DNA of 64,000 bases, taken from an uncultured Alphaproteobacteria bacterium. Its GTDB lineage: Bacteria > Pseudomonadota > Alphaproteobacteria > MPNO01 > UBA2964. Each line of letters begins with the position of its first letter. The stretch's first letter is position 1. Positions 9,021 through 18,124 of the stretch are shown piece by piece. The translations under genes and the position numbers were made by a program. The notes under the pieces are model-generated. The model was given only the letters and a program-made list of their open reading frames with translations, made no database searches and was not told where the DNA came from. The DNA is taken from the NCBI GenBank assembly GCA_951812775.1, contig OX638326.1, positions 508,335 to 572,334 of the forward strand, given 5' to 3'.

Positions 9021-9306
9021 GAGGAAACCTGATTCCGTCATCGACCGTTATTTCCCCGGTATAGAACCCACGGGCAAAACAGTCGAAATCGCCACAGTCA
9101 TCATTGTGAAATTCCGCGGCGACAAGGTGTGCCACGAACATCTTTATTGGGATCAGGGTTCAGCGCTAAAGCAGATTGGCGTGCTCGATGCTGACAACCT
9201 GCCAATCGTCGGCCCGGAAGCCGCGCGCAAGGTGCGGGATGAAACCAACCCCTCAAACATATTTATGCAGGAAGCCTGGGCAACGAGTGATGGCAAGCCA
9301 ATTTAG
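8986..9306 (+). pseudogene. Truncated NTF2/SnoaL-like protein (C-terminal remnant)
   Basis: The frame opens inside the end of ald, but recognisable sequence begins only around 9035. From there GIEPTGKTVEIATVIIVKF, then HEHLYWDQGSALKQIGVL, and then LPIVGPEAARKVRDE match the second half of a family of NTF2-like proteins (carboxymethylenebutenolidase-associated or ester-cyclase-like). The N-terminal half of that fold is missing and the first 15-20 residues come from out-of-frame ald sequence. The junction falls right at the ald stop codon, which suggests a deletion that joined ald to the tail of another gene. Confidence 0.6.
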
Positions 9307-9374
9307 ATCACACTTATCAAATTACGCTCTTCTCTCAGTTGAAAGGCGTAATCCATCTGAATGTAGAAAGATGA

Positions 9375-10280
9375 TTAACCGGTCCCACCGCCTGAACGTT
9401 TAAGGCGAGGATCGAATATATCCCTCATTCCATCGCCCAAAAGGTTTATTCCCAGCACCGTAAAGAAAATACAGACACCAGGGAAAAATGCGAGCCACCA
9501 TGACGTACTGATATAGGTCCTGCCGTCGGCCAGCATGGCTCCCCAGGTTGGTATTTTCGGGGGCACTCCGAGGCCAAGGAAGCTTAAACTGGCCTCCGAA
9601 ATAATCGCGCTCGCCATGGCAAAAGTGCCAATGACTAATGCCGCTTGTAATAAATTCGGCAGGATATGAAACCAGATAATGCGATGATGAGATGCCCCCA
9701 AAGAACGGGCCGCATCCACAAAATCCCGCGTTCTTAACGAAAGCGCCTGACCGCGGGCAACGCGGCAATAAGGTATCCACCTTTGAACAACCAGAGCGAT
9801 GATTAGAATACCAAGCCCCTGTCCAAAAAAGGCGACAATGGCAATTGCAAGGAGAAGTGGCGGAAAGGCCCAGACAACCTCCACGAACTTCTGTATTCCA
9901 AAATCAACATATCCAGCGAAATAGCCGGAAACGGCTCCCAAGGCAACACCGACAACACCGGAAATCACAACGACCGTAACAGCGATAACAAGTGAAATTC
10001 TGGCACCAAAAAATATCCGGCTAAGGATATCCCGCCCGACATGATCTGTACCAAGAAAATGTTCGCCGCCCCACCAACCCGGTGGCTGGAGCGTTTTGAG
10101 CAAGTCCTGAGCATTAGGATCATAGGGCGATATAAGGGGAGCAAATATACCCATCACGCACAATAGCATTACAAAAACGCCACCAACGACGATTTTGGGT
10201 TTCAGCCACGGACCCAAAGCCCTCATGAAAGGGCTGCTTCGCGCTGACAACGAGGTGCGTTCTTCGATGCTAATTTCCAA
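9375..10280 (-). CDS. ABC importer permease, DppC/OppC type
   Basis: The product has 301 residues from a TTG start at 10280, chosen because GAGGA lies 6 nt upstream; it overlaps the end of the preceding permease gene by 11 nt. The frame continues to a weaker TTG at 10319. The N-terminal cytosolic segment leads to a first membrane span and then APLISPYDPNAQD with GTDHVGRDILSRIFFGARISL, the hallmark of DppC-type subunits. There are about six membrane spans, with the EAA loop in DAARSLGASHHRIIWFHILPN. It pairs with the DppB-type subunit to import peptides, opines or similar solutes. It is the last gene of the operon. Confidence 0.88.
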   Translation of the reverse strand: MEISIEERTSLSARSSPFMRALGPWLKPKIVVGGVFVMLLCVMGIFAPLISPYDPNAQDLLKTLQPPGWWGGEHFLGTDHVGRDILSRIFFGARISLVIAVTVVVISGVVGVALGAVSGYFAGYVDFGIQKFVEVVWAFPPLLLAIAIVAFFGQGLGILIIALVVQRWIPYCRVARGQALSLRTRDFVDAARSLGASHHRIIWFHILPNLLQAALVIGTFAMASAIISEASLSFLGLGVPPKIPTWGAMLADGRTYISTSWWLAFFPGVCIFFTVLGINLLGDGMRDIFDPRLKRSGGGTG

Positions 10281-11277
10281 AGCGAATCCTCGGATCAATC
10301 GCCGCGTATATGATATCAATCGTCAAATTGATAATCACGAACATTAGCGTGTAGGCAAGAACCGTTCCGGTAATCAGCGGATAATCCCGGCTGTTGATGG
10401 CTTCGATCAACAACGACCCACTGCCGGGCCAGGAAAATACCGTCTCCACAATTATCGAACCTGATAACAGTGTCCCCAATTCCAGCCCCACGACAGTTAT
10501 GATTGGAATGAGAGCATTTCGGAAGGCATGACGCCAAAGCACCTTGTGTTCGCTCAACCCTTTAGCGCGGGCCGTGCGCACCATGTCTTCATGCATGACC
10601 TCAAGAACCGAAGACCTCGTCACCCGCATGAGAATACCGAGCATATTTGTCCCGAGCGCGATGGCTGGCAAAATTATAAAACTTAAACCGTCGAGAACAG
10701 CCTTCCAGTTCCAATAGAGAATGCTGTCCAAAATATAAAATCCGGTTATGGGATCATCCGCAATGCCGTAGGTATTGCGACCCGCCGACGGCAACAGATT
10801 CAAGAACCCCGACACAATAAGAATAAGCATGATACCGAACCAGAAACTCGGCATGCTTATGCCAAAAAATCCGAAGAACGACCCAACATTGTCGATCCAG
10901 GAATTCGGTCGTGCACCCGCCCAAACGCCCAACGGGACGCCAAATACTATTGCGATTAGAATTGCAAAAAATGCGAGTTCGATGGTGGCGGGTAGTCGAT
11001 CACCGATCATTAACAAGACTGGATCGGCGTAACGAAAAGAGGTGCCAAGATCACCCTGCAAGGCGGCGGTTAAAAATTTCCAATATTGCACATAGACCGG
11101 CTGATTCAGCCCCCACCTTTCGCGGGCAGCTTCGATATCCTCAGTTGTTGCCTCATCAGATAACAAGAGATCTGCCGGATCGCCCGGTGCGAACTGCACG
11201 AGCATAAAGACCAGCATCGAGATGAGGATAATGACCGGAATCGTCCCGAATATACGGCGTGCGATGTACTGGAACAT
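10270..11277 (-). CDS. ABC importer permease, DppB/OppB type
   Basis: This 335-residue membrane protein starts MFQYIARRIFGTIPVIILIS, the standard N-terminus of DppB-type subunits, followed by FAPGDPADLL in the first periplasmic loop. The EAA coupling motif reads RTARAKGLSEHKVLWRHAFRNAL. About six spans are visible, ending in IDIIYAAIDPRIRFGN. It forms the transmembrane pore with the DppC-type protein encoded downstream. A hairpin sits in the 66-bp gap between this gene and the upstream binding-protein gene, and probably lowers permease expression relative to the binding protein. Confidence 0.9.
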   Translation of the reverse strand: MFQYIARRIFGTIPVIILISMLVFMLVQFAPGDPADLLLSDEATTEDIEAARERWGLNQPVYVQYWKFLTAALQGDLGTSFRYADPVLLMIGDRLPATIELAFFAILIAIVFGVPLGVWAGARPNSWIDNVGSFFGFFGISMPSFWFGIMLILIVSGFLNLLPSAGRNTYGIADDPITGFYILDSILYWNWKAVLDGLSFIILPAIALGTNMLGILMRVTRSSVLEVMHEDMVRTARAKGLSEHKVLWRHAFRNALIPIITVVGLELGTLLSGSIIVETVFSWPGSGSLLIEAINSRDYPLITGTVLAYTLMFVIINLTIDIIYAAIDPRIRFGN

Positions 11278-11303
11278 TGTTTGCCTAAATGTTAGCTAAA
11301 GCT

Positions 11304-11331
11304 GCCGGGGAGCCTATCGATGCTCCCCGGC
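11304..11331. terminator. Hairpin between binding-protein and permease genes
   Basis: Ten-base arms (gccggggagc and gctccccggc) flank an 8-nt loop. It lies 12 nt past the end of the solute-binding-protein gene and 26 nt before the permease start codon. Only three Ts follow on the minus strand, so it is more likely an attenuator or mRNA 3'-end stabiliser than a full terminator. Confidence 0.6.
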
Positions 11332-11343
11332 TGATCTTCAGTG

Positions 11344-12873
11344 CTACTTTACGACGATATCAGAGCCCCAAATCCGACCAGTCGGAGTTGGTTTATAGGC
11401 AACCTTTTTCGAGATTCCATAAAGCAGTTTATGGCGCCACATAAAGCAAGCGGGCTGAGCCTTAACAATTTCAGCGAAAGCCTCATTGATGACTTTCTTC
11501 CGGGCTTCCGGATCGAAAGTCGCGCGTTCCTTTTGCAGGAGGCTATCCACTTTAGCACTTGAGAATCCAATACGGGGCGAACCGCCGGTCTCAAAGTACT
11601 GTGCAAATGCAGGTGACGGATCAACGACACCACCGCGGCCCATGTAAAAGAACGGTACTTTACCCTTCTGAACATTCGCCCACAGCGTCGGCCATTCCGG
11701 AGTCTTCAAGGTCGCGTCAAGACCGATAGCCTTGAGCATCGGGATCATCGATTCCGTGACCTGCTTATCATTGACGTACCGTCCAACAGGAGTAGACAAC
11801 GCTACTTTGGTTCCTTTCAGCCCGGCCTTTTCAATCATCGCCTTGGCTTTGGCCACGTTGTAATCGATCTTCATCGCCGCCGCTGCTTTTGGATCATAGC
11901 CGTACTGGCCCGGTCCGATCGGCGCATCAAGGCGTTGTGCCTGACCTTTAAGAATTGCCTTAATAATCCCATCCCGGTTAATCGCATGACAAACCGCCTT
12001 ACGCAGGACAGGGTTGTCCCAGGGCTTAAACTTTGGGCTCATCGCCAAGAACATAAGTTCAACAGACGAAGTAGGCACCAAATCCGCGCCCTTGTCCTTG
12101 CTGATCCGACTAGCCAAATGAGGTGGAATGAACTGTGCAATCTGGATTTCATTGTTCAGTAATGCCGTCACCCTTTGTTCGGATTCCCGCATCACACGGA
12201 AAATCAGTTCATCTGGCATAGTCGACTTTGCCCAAGGATTAGAAGCATCCTTTTCAAGGACAATCCGCTGCCCGATATCAATCTGCTTGAGCTTATAAGG
12301 CCCCCAACCCCACGGGAATTTGCGATCAGCGTTGCGCGCCCCGTGTTTATCATACAGGTCTTTACTTGTGATCATGACCCGATCAAACAAGAACTCCAGT
12401 AACGGCGCTGTGGGTTTTTTCGTCGTCACCCGAACGGTGTATTTGTCGAGCGCTTCGGCCTTCGCGACATGCTTAACATTCTGGGTTTGACGACTTTGCT
12501 TATCATTTTTCATGCGCCAGAAAGAATGCACCACATCGGCAGAGGTGAGTTCTTTACCGTCGTTTTGGCGCTTTAAACCCTTTCGCAGATAAAAAGTCCA
12601 AACATTGGGATCCTTTGCATCGACTTCCCATTTTTCAGCCAACATCCCTTTATAGGACCCTGATGCAAAATCGAAGTAGCCAAGACAGCCATAGACCTGG
12701 CACCAAATTCCGTACCCCATGGAGATACTATCGCCATGCGGGTTATGACTTGAAATTGTCTCTGTCGCACCAATTGAAATACGTTTTTGGGCGCTGGCCG
12801 ACGGTACAGATATCACACCGGACAGCAGGACCGATACGGCAACAGCCGCACTGATCTTTTTAGTCATCCTCAT
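11344..12873 (-). CDS. ABC importer substrate-binding protein, family 5 (DppA/OppA type)
   Basis: The product has 509 residues. A Sec signal peptide covers residues 1 to about 29 (RMTKKISAAVAVSVLLSG, then ASA-Q as the likely cleavage site). The mature part has the family 5 pattern: GCLGYFDFASGSYKGMLAEKWEV, then YLRKGLKRQNDGKELTSADV, then LRKAVCHAINRDGIIKAILKG. It would bind peptides, opines or other large solutes in the periplasm and deliver them to the permease pair. The start has a ggagg 8 nt upstream. It is third in the operon after the two ATPases, and no substrate can be read from sequence. Confidence 0.9.
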   Translation of the reverse strand: MRMTKKISAAVAVSVLLSGVISVPSASAQKRISIGATETISSHNPHGDSISMGYGIWCQVYGCLGYFDFASGSYKGMLAEKWEVDAKDPNVWTFYLRKGLKRQNDGKELTSADVVHSFWRMKNDKQSRQTQNVKHVAKAEALDKYTVRVTTKKPTAPLLEFLFDRVMITSKDLYDKHGARNADRKFPWGWGPYKLKQIDIGQRIVLEKDASNPWAKSTMPDELIFRVMRESEQRVTALLNNEIQIAQFIPPHLASRISKDKGADLVPTSSVELMFLAMSPKFKPWDNPVLRKAVCHAINRDGIIKAILKGQAQRLDAPIGPGQYGYDPKAAAAMKIDYNVAKAKAMIEKAGLKGTKVALSTPVGRYVNDKQVTESMIPMLKAIGLDATLKTPEWPTLWANVQKGKVPFFYMGRGGVVDPSPAFAQYFETGGSPRIGFSSAKVDSLLQKERATFDPEARKKVINEAFAEIVKAQPACFMWRHKLLYGISKKVAYKPTPTGRIWGSDIVVK

Positions 12874-12952
12874 CGTTCGTTCCTCCAGTTATTAGGTAAA
12901 AAAGGCCGCACTAATCATACGAATTACTCAACACGTCTTCACGGTTTCTCCA

Positions 12953-13924
12953 CTATCCAGTCGCCGGCTTAAACAGATGGCAAGCTACCGAATGGTCGCC
13001 GTCCTCAACCAACGCGGGTTCTCTTTCTGAACAAATTTTTTCAGCGAAGGGACAGCGTGGATGAAAGCTACACCCGCTGGGCGGGTTAATTGGGCTGGGG
13101 ACATCTCCCTCAAGAACTATTCTTTCACTCTTGCGAGATGGATCAGGGACCGGCACCGCAGAAAGCAAAGCGCGGGTGTATGGATGAACGCCCTCTTTGT
13201 ATATTTTATTTGAGGGAGCCATCTCTACAATCTTGCCGAGATACATAACCGCGACCCTGTCACTTACATGTTCCACAACCCGTAAATCATGCGAAATGAA
13301 CAAGTAAGTGAGCCCAAATTCTTGCTGCAGATCTTTAATAAGATTCAAAACTTGCGCCTGAATAGAAACATCAAGTGCTGACACTGCTTCATCGGCAATA
13401 ATAAATTTGGCGTCAACGGCCAAAGCCCGGGCGACACCAATCCGTTGACGTTGTCCTCCTGAAAACTCGTGAGGGTAACGGCTATAATGTTCTTCCCCTA
13501 ACCCGACACGGTCGAGCAATTCAAAAACCCGGGCCTTGCGATCATTACCCTTTGCCAAATTATGGATCGTCAACCCCTCACCAATGATGTCGCCTATGCG
13601 CATCCGTGGGTTCAAAGAAGCGTAGGGATCCTGAAAGATCATTTGAATTTTTCGCCGCATGTTGCGCATTTCGGGCCCGGTCATGCGTGTGATGTCAGCG
13701 CCATCATAAAAAACCTTGCCACCCGAAGGTTCTATAAGTCGAATAATACAGCGACCTAAAGTGGACTTTCCACATCCGGATTCGCCGACTAATCCGAGAG
13801 TTTCGCCTTCTTCAACTGACAGAGAGACATCATCAACTGCTTTAACAGTTTCAGTTTGACGCGAGAACATTCCCTGATTAATCGGGAAATGTTTTTTCAG
13901 GTCATGAACATTCAATAACGACAT
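12953..13924 (-). CDS. ABC importer ATP-binding protein, DppF/OppF type
   Basis: The product has 323 residues from the ATG at 13924, one base after the preceding ATPase stop (a longer frame to 13951 would overlap it). Walker A is GESGCGKST near residue 48, the signature is [10 protein letters not shown], Walker B is [12 protein letters not shown], and the switch His is in FISHDLRVV. The C-terminal oligopeptide-transporter extension with the Cys-rich [15 protein letters not shown] segment is present and often binds an Fe-S cluster in this subfamily. It is one of two nucleotide-binding subunits energising the importer. Confidence 0.92.
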   Translation of the reverse strand: MSLLNVHDLKKHFPINQGMFSRQTETVKAVDDVSLSVEEGETLGLVGESGCGKSTLGRCIIRLIEPSGGKVFYDGADITRMTGPEMRNMRRKIQMIFQDPYASLNPRMRIGDIIGEGLTIHNLAKGNDRKARVFELLDRVGLGEEHYSRYPHEFSGGQRQRIGVARALAVDAKFIIADEAVSALDVSIQAQVLNLIKDLQQEFGLTYLFISHDLRVVEHVSDRVAVMYLGKIVEMAPSNKIYKEGVHPYTRALLSAVPVPDPSRKSERIVLEGDVPSPINPPSGCSFHPRCPFAEKICSEREPALVEDGDHSVACHLFKPATG

Positions 13925-13925
13925 A

Positions 13926-14891
13926 TCAGTGCACGTTGTGGCAGGCAACAAGGTGCCCGCTTTCCGAATTTTTGAGTTCAGGCTGATTTAACGCGCATTC
14001 GTCAGCCGCAAGATTGCAACGCGTTCTGAAACGGCAACCCGAAGGCCAGTCGAGCGGGCTCGGCACGATCCCCGGAATTGCGTTGAGCCGCTCTCTGTGT
14101 TCCCCAACGCCAGGCAGGGAATTCATAAGACCAATCGTATAGGGATGCATCGGGCGCGAAAAAATAATTTCCGGGGCAGCACGTTCGACAATTTTGCCGG
14201 CATACATGACTGCGACATCATCCGCCTGCTCTGCCACTACCCCGAGATCATGGGTAATGAGCAGCACCGCCATTGAAAACTGTTCCTGCAATTCAGAAAT
14301 AAGATCGAGAATTTGTGCCTGAATTGTGACATCAAGCGCAGTTGTCGGTTCATCTGCGATCAAAAGGCTCGGATTGCAGGCGAGGGCCATCGCGATCATT
14401 ACCCGCTGCCGCATACCGCCCGAAAGCTGATGTGGGTAATCCCAAACGCGCTTCTCCGGCTCTGCAATCTTGACTAGCCGCAACATTTCAATAGCGCGGT
14501 CAATTGCCTCTTTGCGATTGGTTTTTTGATGAAGTCGGACGACTTCTATAATTTGTTCGCCGACACTAAAAACCGGATTTAGCGAAGTCATCGGCTCTTG
14601 AAAAATCATCGAGATTTCATTGCCGCGAATACCGCGCATCTCGTCGTCGGAAATTTCTGCAATATCGCGCCCGTTATAGAGGACCTGTCCTCCAACAATA
14701 CGGCCGGTTCCCTTTGGCAGGAGCTTCATAATGGACAATGCTGTTACACTCTTGCCACAGCCGGACTCGCCAACGAGGCCCATTGTTTTTCCGGCTTCAA
14801 TCGAGAAACTTACGCCATTGACCGCTCGAATCTCTCCATCGCTTGTAAAAAACGATGTTTGGATATCCGTGACGGTCAGTAGCTGAGACAT
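13926..14891 (-). CDS. ABC importer ATP-binding protein, DppD/OppD type
   Basis: The product has 321 residues. Walker A is GESGCGKSV near residue 39, the signature is LSGGMRQRV, Walker B is [12 protein letters not shown], and the switch region is [12 protein letters not shown]. The C-terminal extension ends with [16 protein letters not shown], the Cys motif typical of DppD-type subunits. It is the first gene of the minus-strand importer operon (ATPase, ATPase, binding protein, permease, permease). The order with ATPases first is less common than binding protein first. Confidence 0.92.
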   Translation of the reverse strand: MSQLLTVTDIQTSFFTSDGEIRAVNGVSFSIEAGKTMGLVGESGCGKSVTALSIMKLLPKGTGRIVGGQVLYNGRDIAEISDDEMRGIRGNEISMIFQEPMTSLNPVFSVGEQIIEVVRLHQKTNRKEAIDRAIEMLRLVKIAEPEKRVWDYPHQLSGGMRQRVMIAMALACNPSLLIADEPTTALDVTIQAQILDLISELQEQFSMAVLLITHDLGVVAEQADDVAVMYAGKIVERAAPEIIFSRPMHPYTIGLMNSLPGVGEHRERLNAIPGIVPSPLDWPSGCRFRTRCNLAADECALNQPELKNSESGHLVACHNVH

Positions 14892-15296
14892 AAGTCTTAT
14901 CCTGAGGGGTTCTCGCTAAAGCAGTATCTAAGCAAACTTCATGCCAATTCAAAAATTTTTAAAAATGCCCGCAAAACCTTGAAATTCGGAACGAGATACT
15001 GTTTGCGTTGACTGAGACAAAAATTCGCTGCTCAATAATCCACCAAAAGGCTGCCTATAAATTGGTCATTTCCAATAGGCAAAACCCACGTCACAAAACC
15101 GGTTATCCTAAGAACAGCAGCTCACCCTATATTAAGAAATTCAACATTGGAACGGCTACTCAGCTAAAAATATCCGGCGGAAACTTGTATAAGCGACCGC
15201 CGTAATATTCCACCTAATCTTGACAAGAATGTCCAAGAATTTAACGGAGGAACTGTGGTAGAACGGAAGGCGAGCCAATATGAATTTCGGACTGAA
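14892..15296. other. Intergenic region upstream of the ABC importer operon
   Basis: These 405 bases hold no convincing gene. They must contain the promoter for the importer operon. A weak minus-strand candidate is TTGAAT (14947-14952) and TAGATA (14925-14930) with a 16-nt spacer. A ggagg followed by GTG at 15255 on the plus strand runs only into antisense of the next gene and may be a gene-start remnant. Local AT content is higher than in neighbouring genes. Confidence 0.4.
14925..14952 (-). promoter_or_regulatory. Possible sigma-70-type promoter for the ABC importer operon
   Basis: On the minus strand, TTGAAT and TAGATA are separated by 16 nt and lie 34-61 nt upstream of the first ATPase start codon. 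Both hexamers are imperfect, so this is only a candidate. Confidence 0.25.
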
Positions 15297-15920
15297 TTAT
15301 TGTGTCTTGTCGGCGCCCACCTCGTTCATAAGCTGTTCAAGCGCTTCATAAGGTTGCGCCCCGACAACGCCGTAACCGCCTGCCACAAAGGTGGGGACAC
15401 CGGTTACGCCATAAGCGCGTGACCTAGCCCAGTCTTCATCGACGGCTTGATTGAACGTCCCTTCTTCAAGGACCCGACGCACTTCTGCACCGTCAAATCC
15501 GTTTGCTTCCGCCACTTCGACCAGCACATCGATATCACCAATATTTTTGGTATCGACAAAATAGGCCCTATAGAGCGCATCATGCAGGGCGTCGCCATTT
15601 TCCTGGGTGTCCGCCCATTTGCCGAGTTCCTGCGCTTTTCGGCTATTGTAGGTATGGGTGCGTTTGCCATAGGGCAATCCTTCCGCCTCCATCCGTTCTT
15701 TCATCTGACGATACATCTCATCAGGATCGACGTTGCGCCCGGCATAAAGGTCACTCATTGGGCGGCCTTCCAGGGGCGTGTCCGGATGCAAAGGAAAATG
15801 CACCAATTTTATATTGATGCTGAAATTCTGCTTTAGCTTTTCAATACGCACGGTACTGAGAAAACACCATGGTCAGACATAATCGGTGAATATCTCTACG
15901 GTAACTGGATCATCAGCCAT
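15297..15920 (-). CDS. FrnE/DsbA-family oxidoreductase with UGA at the first active-site Cys (candidate selenoprotein)
   Basis: The frame runs from the ATG at 15920 (ggag upstream) to 15297 and is 207 codons long with one internal TGA at codon 16 (15873-15875). Around it the sequence reads IFTDYV-TGA-PWCFLSTVRIEKL, so the TGA replaces the nucleophilic Cys of the thioredoxin-fold C-P-W-C motif of the DsbA/FrnE family. The remainder is a normal FrnE-like protein: helical insertion, then the cis-Pro loop TGVPTFV at about residue 172. A SECIS-like hairpin begins 8 nt after the TGA. I infer UPWC, a Sec-Cys redox pair acting on protein or small-molecule disulfides. No signal peptide is visible, so it is probably cytosolic. 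The alternative is a one-base nonsense change (TGC/TGT to TGA). Confidence 0.75.
15838..15864 (-). promoter_or_regulatory. SECIS-like hairpin downstream of the in-frame UGA
   Basis: On the minus strand, starting 8 nt after the TGA, UUUUC pairs with GAAAA, a 2-nt UC bulge follows on the 5' side, AGUAC pairs with GUAUU (one G-U), and the apical loop is CGUGC. The loop has G-U at positions 2-3 and starts 20 nt after the UGA. That layout (short upper stem, bulged U, early loop G, loop some 15-40 nt from UGA) agrees with bacterial SECIS elements such as that of fdhF. It was folded by eye. Confidence 0.55.
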
Positions 15921-15987
15921 CGATTGCTCCTGATTGTTTAAGGACCAGCTTCGCATGGGAAGTTGGTCGCGGCGAGAAAAAAGTCAA

Positions 15988-16729
15988 TCAGTGTGGCACT
16001 GATCCGCCATCAACCACCATGGTTTGTCCGGTAATAAAATTAGCCTCGCGAGAGGACAGGAATACGATGGTGCCGACCATATCTTCGGGCATGGCGCGCC
16101 TTTTGAAAGCGCGCGAACTGGTATTGTTATCAAACCACTCATCGCTCCAGTTGCCACCATGGACAAGCCCATCACTGACAACCAGTCCGGGGGCGCTTGC
16201 ATTAACACAAATATTATCCTCGCCGACTTCGCGCGCCATCGCCTTGGTCATGCCCAATACTGCGCCCTTTGAAGAGACGCGTTCCTTTAAGGGCCGTTGT
16301 CGAGGCAACATTGACGATCTTGCCATATTGACGCTCGCGCATATGCGGCACGACAGCTTTTGATACCCGCCACACGCCAGCAATATTGACCTGCATCACA
16401 CTCATCCATTCATCGTCGGGAATCTCTTCGAATTTTTTGTGCGAAATGTTTGCAAAGAGCGCAGCGTTATTCACCAGTGCATCTATCTTGCCGAATTCAG
16501 AAATCGTGTCAGCGACCATCCCTTCCACGGCGTCGTTATCCGTAACATTACAGGAGATGCCAATAGCCGTACCACCCATCTCCTTTACGGCATCCACCGA
16601 AGCTGCAGTGTCTAGAACATCAGCAACAACTACTGTCGCACCCTCCGCAGCTAACGCCTTGGCGTAGGCAGCCCCGATACCACGGGCTGCTCCTGTTACG
16701 ATGGCCACATCGCCTTCCAATCGAGACAT
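15988..16729 (-). pseudogene. SDR-family oxidoreductase, frameshifted, catalytic Tyr lost
   Basis: Two overlapping frames together make one SDR. The first (from the ATG at 16729) has TGAARGIG, the NNAA motif and VNVAS with the catalytic Ser, up to TTALKGT. The second resumes at about 16281 with RVSSKGAVLGMTKAMAREVG and continues to the C-terminal TGQTMVVDGG. Intact relatives have several residues and the catalytic Tyr (Y-x3-K) between these blocks. Here a small non-triplet deletion around 16281-16287 removes them and shifts frame. The downstream NIPSNAP-SDR order suggests it was once part of that unit. Confidence 0.82.
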
Positions 16730-16738
16730 CACGCCCCC

Positions 16739-17053
16739 CTATTTCGCCGGAGAAAAGCTGGCGGGGTGGAGAACGCGGTTTTCCTGCTCAACGATCAGCG
16801 GCAAGGCAACATCAAGATAGGCCGGCCAATCGGGATGGGCTGCGAGGATAGCGCGCTTTTCCAACCGGTCATCCAGTGAGTCATACCCCCAGATATGCAC
16901 CACCTTGTTCAACCCGCCGACTTCGGTATGCCAGAACCCCACCAGTGTCCCTAAAACTTCTTTTTGGACCGGGAGACCGAGCTCTTCATAGTTTTTCATA
17001 TATTCGGCAATTTTGCCTGGCTGGATCGTATAAATACGTTCTTCATAAATCAT
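16739..17053 (-). CDS. NIPSNAP-family protein
   Basis: The product has 104 residues from the ATG at 17053 (ggagat ribosome binding site); the longer upstream frame is not typical of the family. The sequence MIYEERIYTIQPGKIAEYMK, then LGTLVGFWHTEVGGLNKVVHIWGYDSL, is the ferredoxin-like alpha/beta dimer fold of NIPSNAP proteins. Bacterial members are small cytosolic proteins of uncertain function found beside catabolic oxidoreductases. A close paralogue lies at 23165. It is followed after 9 nt by the broken SDR gene. Confidence 0.85.
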   Translation of the reverse strand: MIYEERIYTIQPGKIAEYMKNYEELGLPVQKEVLGTLVGFWHTEVGGLNKVVHIWGYDSLDDRLEKRAILAAHPDWPAYLDVALPLIVEQENRVLHPASFSPAK

Positions 17054-17209
17054 TCTTATCTCCGAATTTCGGCAAATATTGTTGGCTGCATTTAAGCAGG
17101 ATGCACCGCAAACGAACAGGGCAGCCGGTTTACCGGTTTCCAGCCATGCTACCATACGGTATGACCGTCATACTCAATTCGTTTAAATCCACCGTTCCAG
17201 GCCCTATTC

Positions 17210-18124
17210 GTGTCAGTTGAATCCGAAAATGCAGCACACCGTACCGGTATAAGTTCGAATGTGCTTGGTGTCCTGTGGATGCTGGTCGCGGTCTCACTGC
17301 TCACCGGAATGTTCGGAATTGCCAAAGTGCTCATGCAAACCATGCCGATTGCCGAAGTCGGCATGTTCAGGTTTCTAACGAGCCTATTGTTTATGCTTCC
17401 CTGGTTAATGACCAATGGCTTGGGTGTCCTGAAAACCGAGCGGCCATTTGCCCATTTTTGGCGATCTTTTTTCGGGGCGACATCTCTCCTCGCTGGTATC
17501 TATGCCGTTCACCACATGCTGTTGGCAGATGCGACTGTCCTGACCTTCACTATACCGCTTTGGTCAATCATCATGGCTGCACTGTTCCTGGGCGAGCGGG
17601 TCCGCTTTCGCCGGGCATTGGCAACAGTTATAGGATTTGGCGGCATCCTCCTCGTCGTTAAACCACAAACCGGTATTGAACCTGCTGCACTCGTCGCGTT
17701 GCTTGCGGCTATTCTTGCGACCTGTGCCCTGACGACCATGAAAAATCTGACCCGGACCGAACCATCCAACCGGATCGTGTTCTATTTTCTTTTCTATGGA
17801 CTCATCATTCTGGCCATCCCGGCGAGCCTCGATTTTAAAATGCCCGAAGGGGAAGAGTGGCTTTGGCTTTTTGCCCTCGGATTTGTCGGATCAACTGGTC
17901 AGTATTGTCTAACCCGCGCCTATGCCGCCGGTGAAATGACGATTATTGCGCCAATGGATTATTTACGGATTATCATAGCTGTTGGCATGGGTATTATTTT
18001 CTTTGATGAATTCCCCGATGCTTGGGCAATGACCGGAGGTGTTATCGTGCTCGCCTCTTGCGGATATATCGTCCGTCGCGAGGCGATGCTCAGAAAGGCA
18101 GCAGTCGAAACAAAAGCTGATTAG
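17210..18124 (+). CDS. EamA/DMT-superfamily transporter
   Basis: The product has 304 residues from a GTG at 17210, with about ten membrane spans in two EamA repeats. The first repeat starts at LGVLWMLVAVSLLTGMFGIA and has the AIFFAT-like LADATVLTFTIPLWSIIMAALFLGERV. The second repeat ends MDYLRIIIAVGMGIIFFDEFPD. Members export amino acids, nucleosides or other metabolites. No Shine-Dalgarno sequence is clear before the GTG, but the next Met lies inside the first span. It converges with the hydrolase gene with a 4-nt overlap. Confidence 0.85.
   Translation: MSVESENAAHRTGISSNVLGVLWMLVAVSLLTGMFGIAKVLMQTMPIAEVGMFRFLTSLLFMLPWLMTNGLGVLKTERPFAHFWRSFFGATSLLAGIYAVHHMLLADATVLTFTIPLWSIIMAALFLGERVRFRRALATVIGFGGILLVVKPQTGIEPAALVALLAAILATCALTTMKNLTRTEPSNRIVFYFLFYGLIILAIPASLDFKMPEGEEWLWLFALGFVGSTGQYCLTRAYAAGEMTIIAPMDYLRIIIAVGMGIIFFDEFPDAWAMTGGVIVLASCGYIVRREAMLRKAAVETKAD

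Noticed and set aside
9321..9352. Terminator between the NTF2-like remnant and the permease gene
   Set aside because: The arms attacgc/gcgtaat are only 7 bp with an 18-nt loop and no T run.
15008..15205. 65-codon open frame upstream of the ABC operon
   Set aside because: No ribosome binding site, no family resemblance, AT-rich random-looking composition, and it ends without relation to neighbours.
15255..15420. GTG with ggagg at 15255 as a gene start
   Set aside because: Despite the good site, the frame soon runs antisense through the FrnE-like gene and resembles nothing; at best a remnant.
15854..15871. Alternative stem CAUGGU/ACCGUG right after the UGA in the FrnE-like gene
   Set aside because: It would put the apical loop only about 7 nt after UGA, too close for a bacterial SECIS; the stem at 15838-15864 has better spacing and features. 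The two are mutually exclusive.
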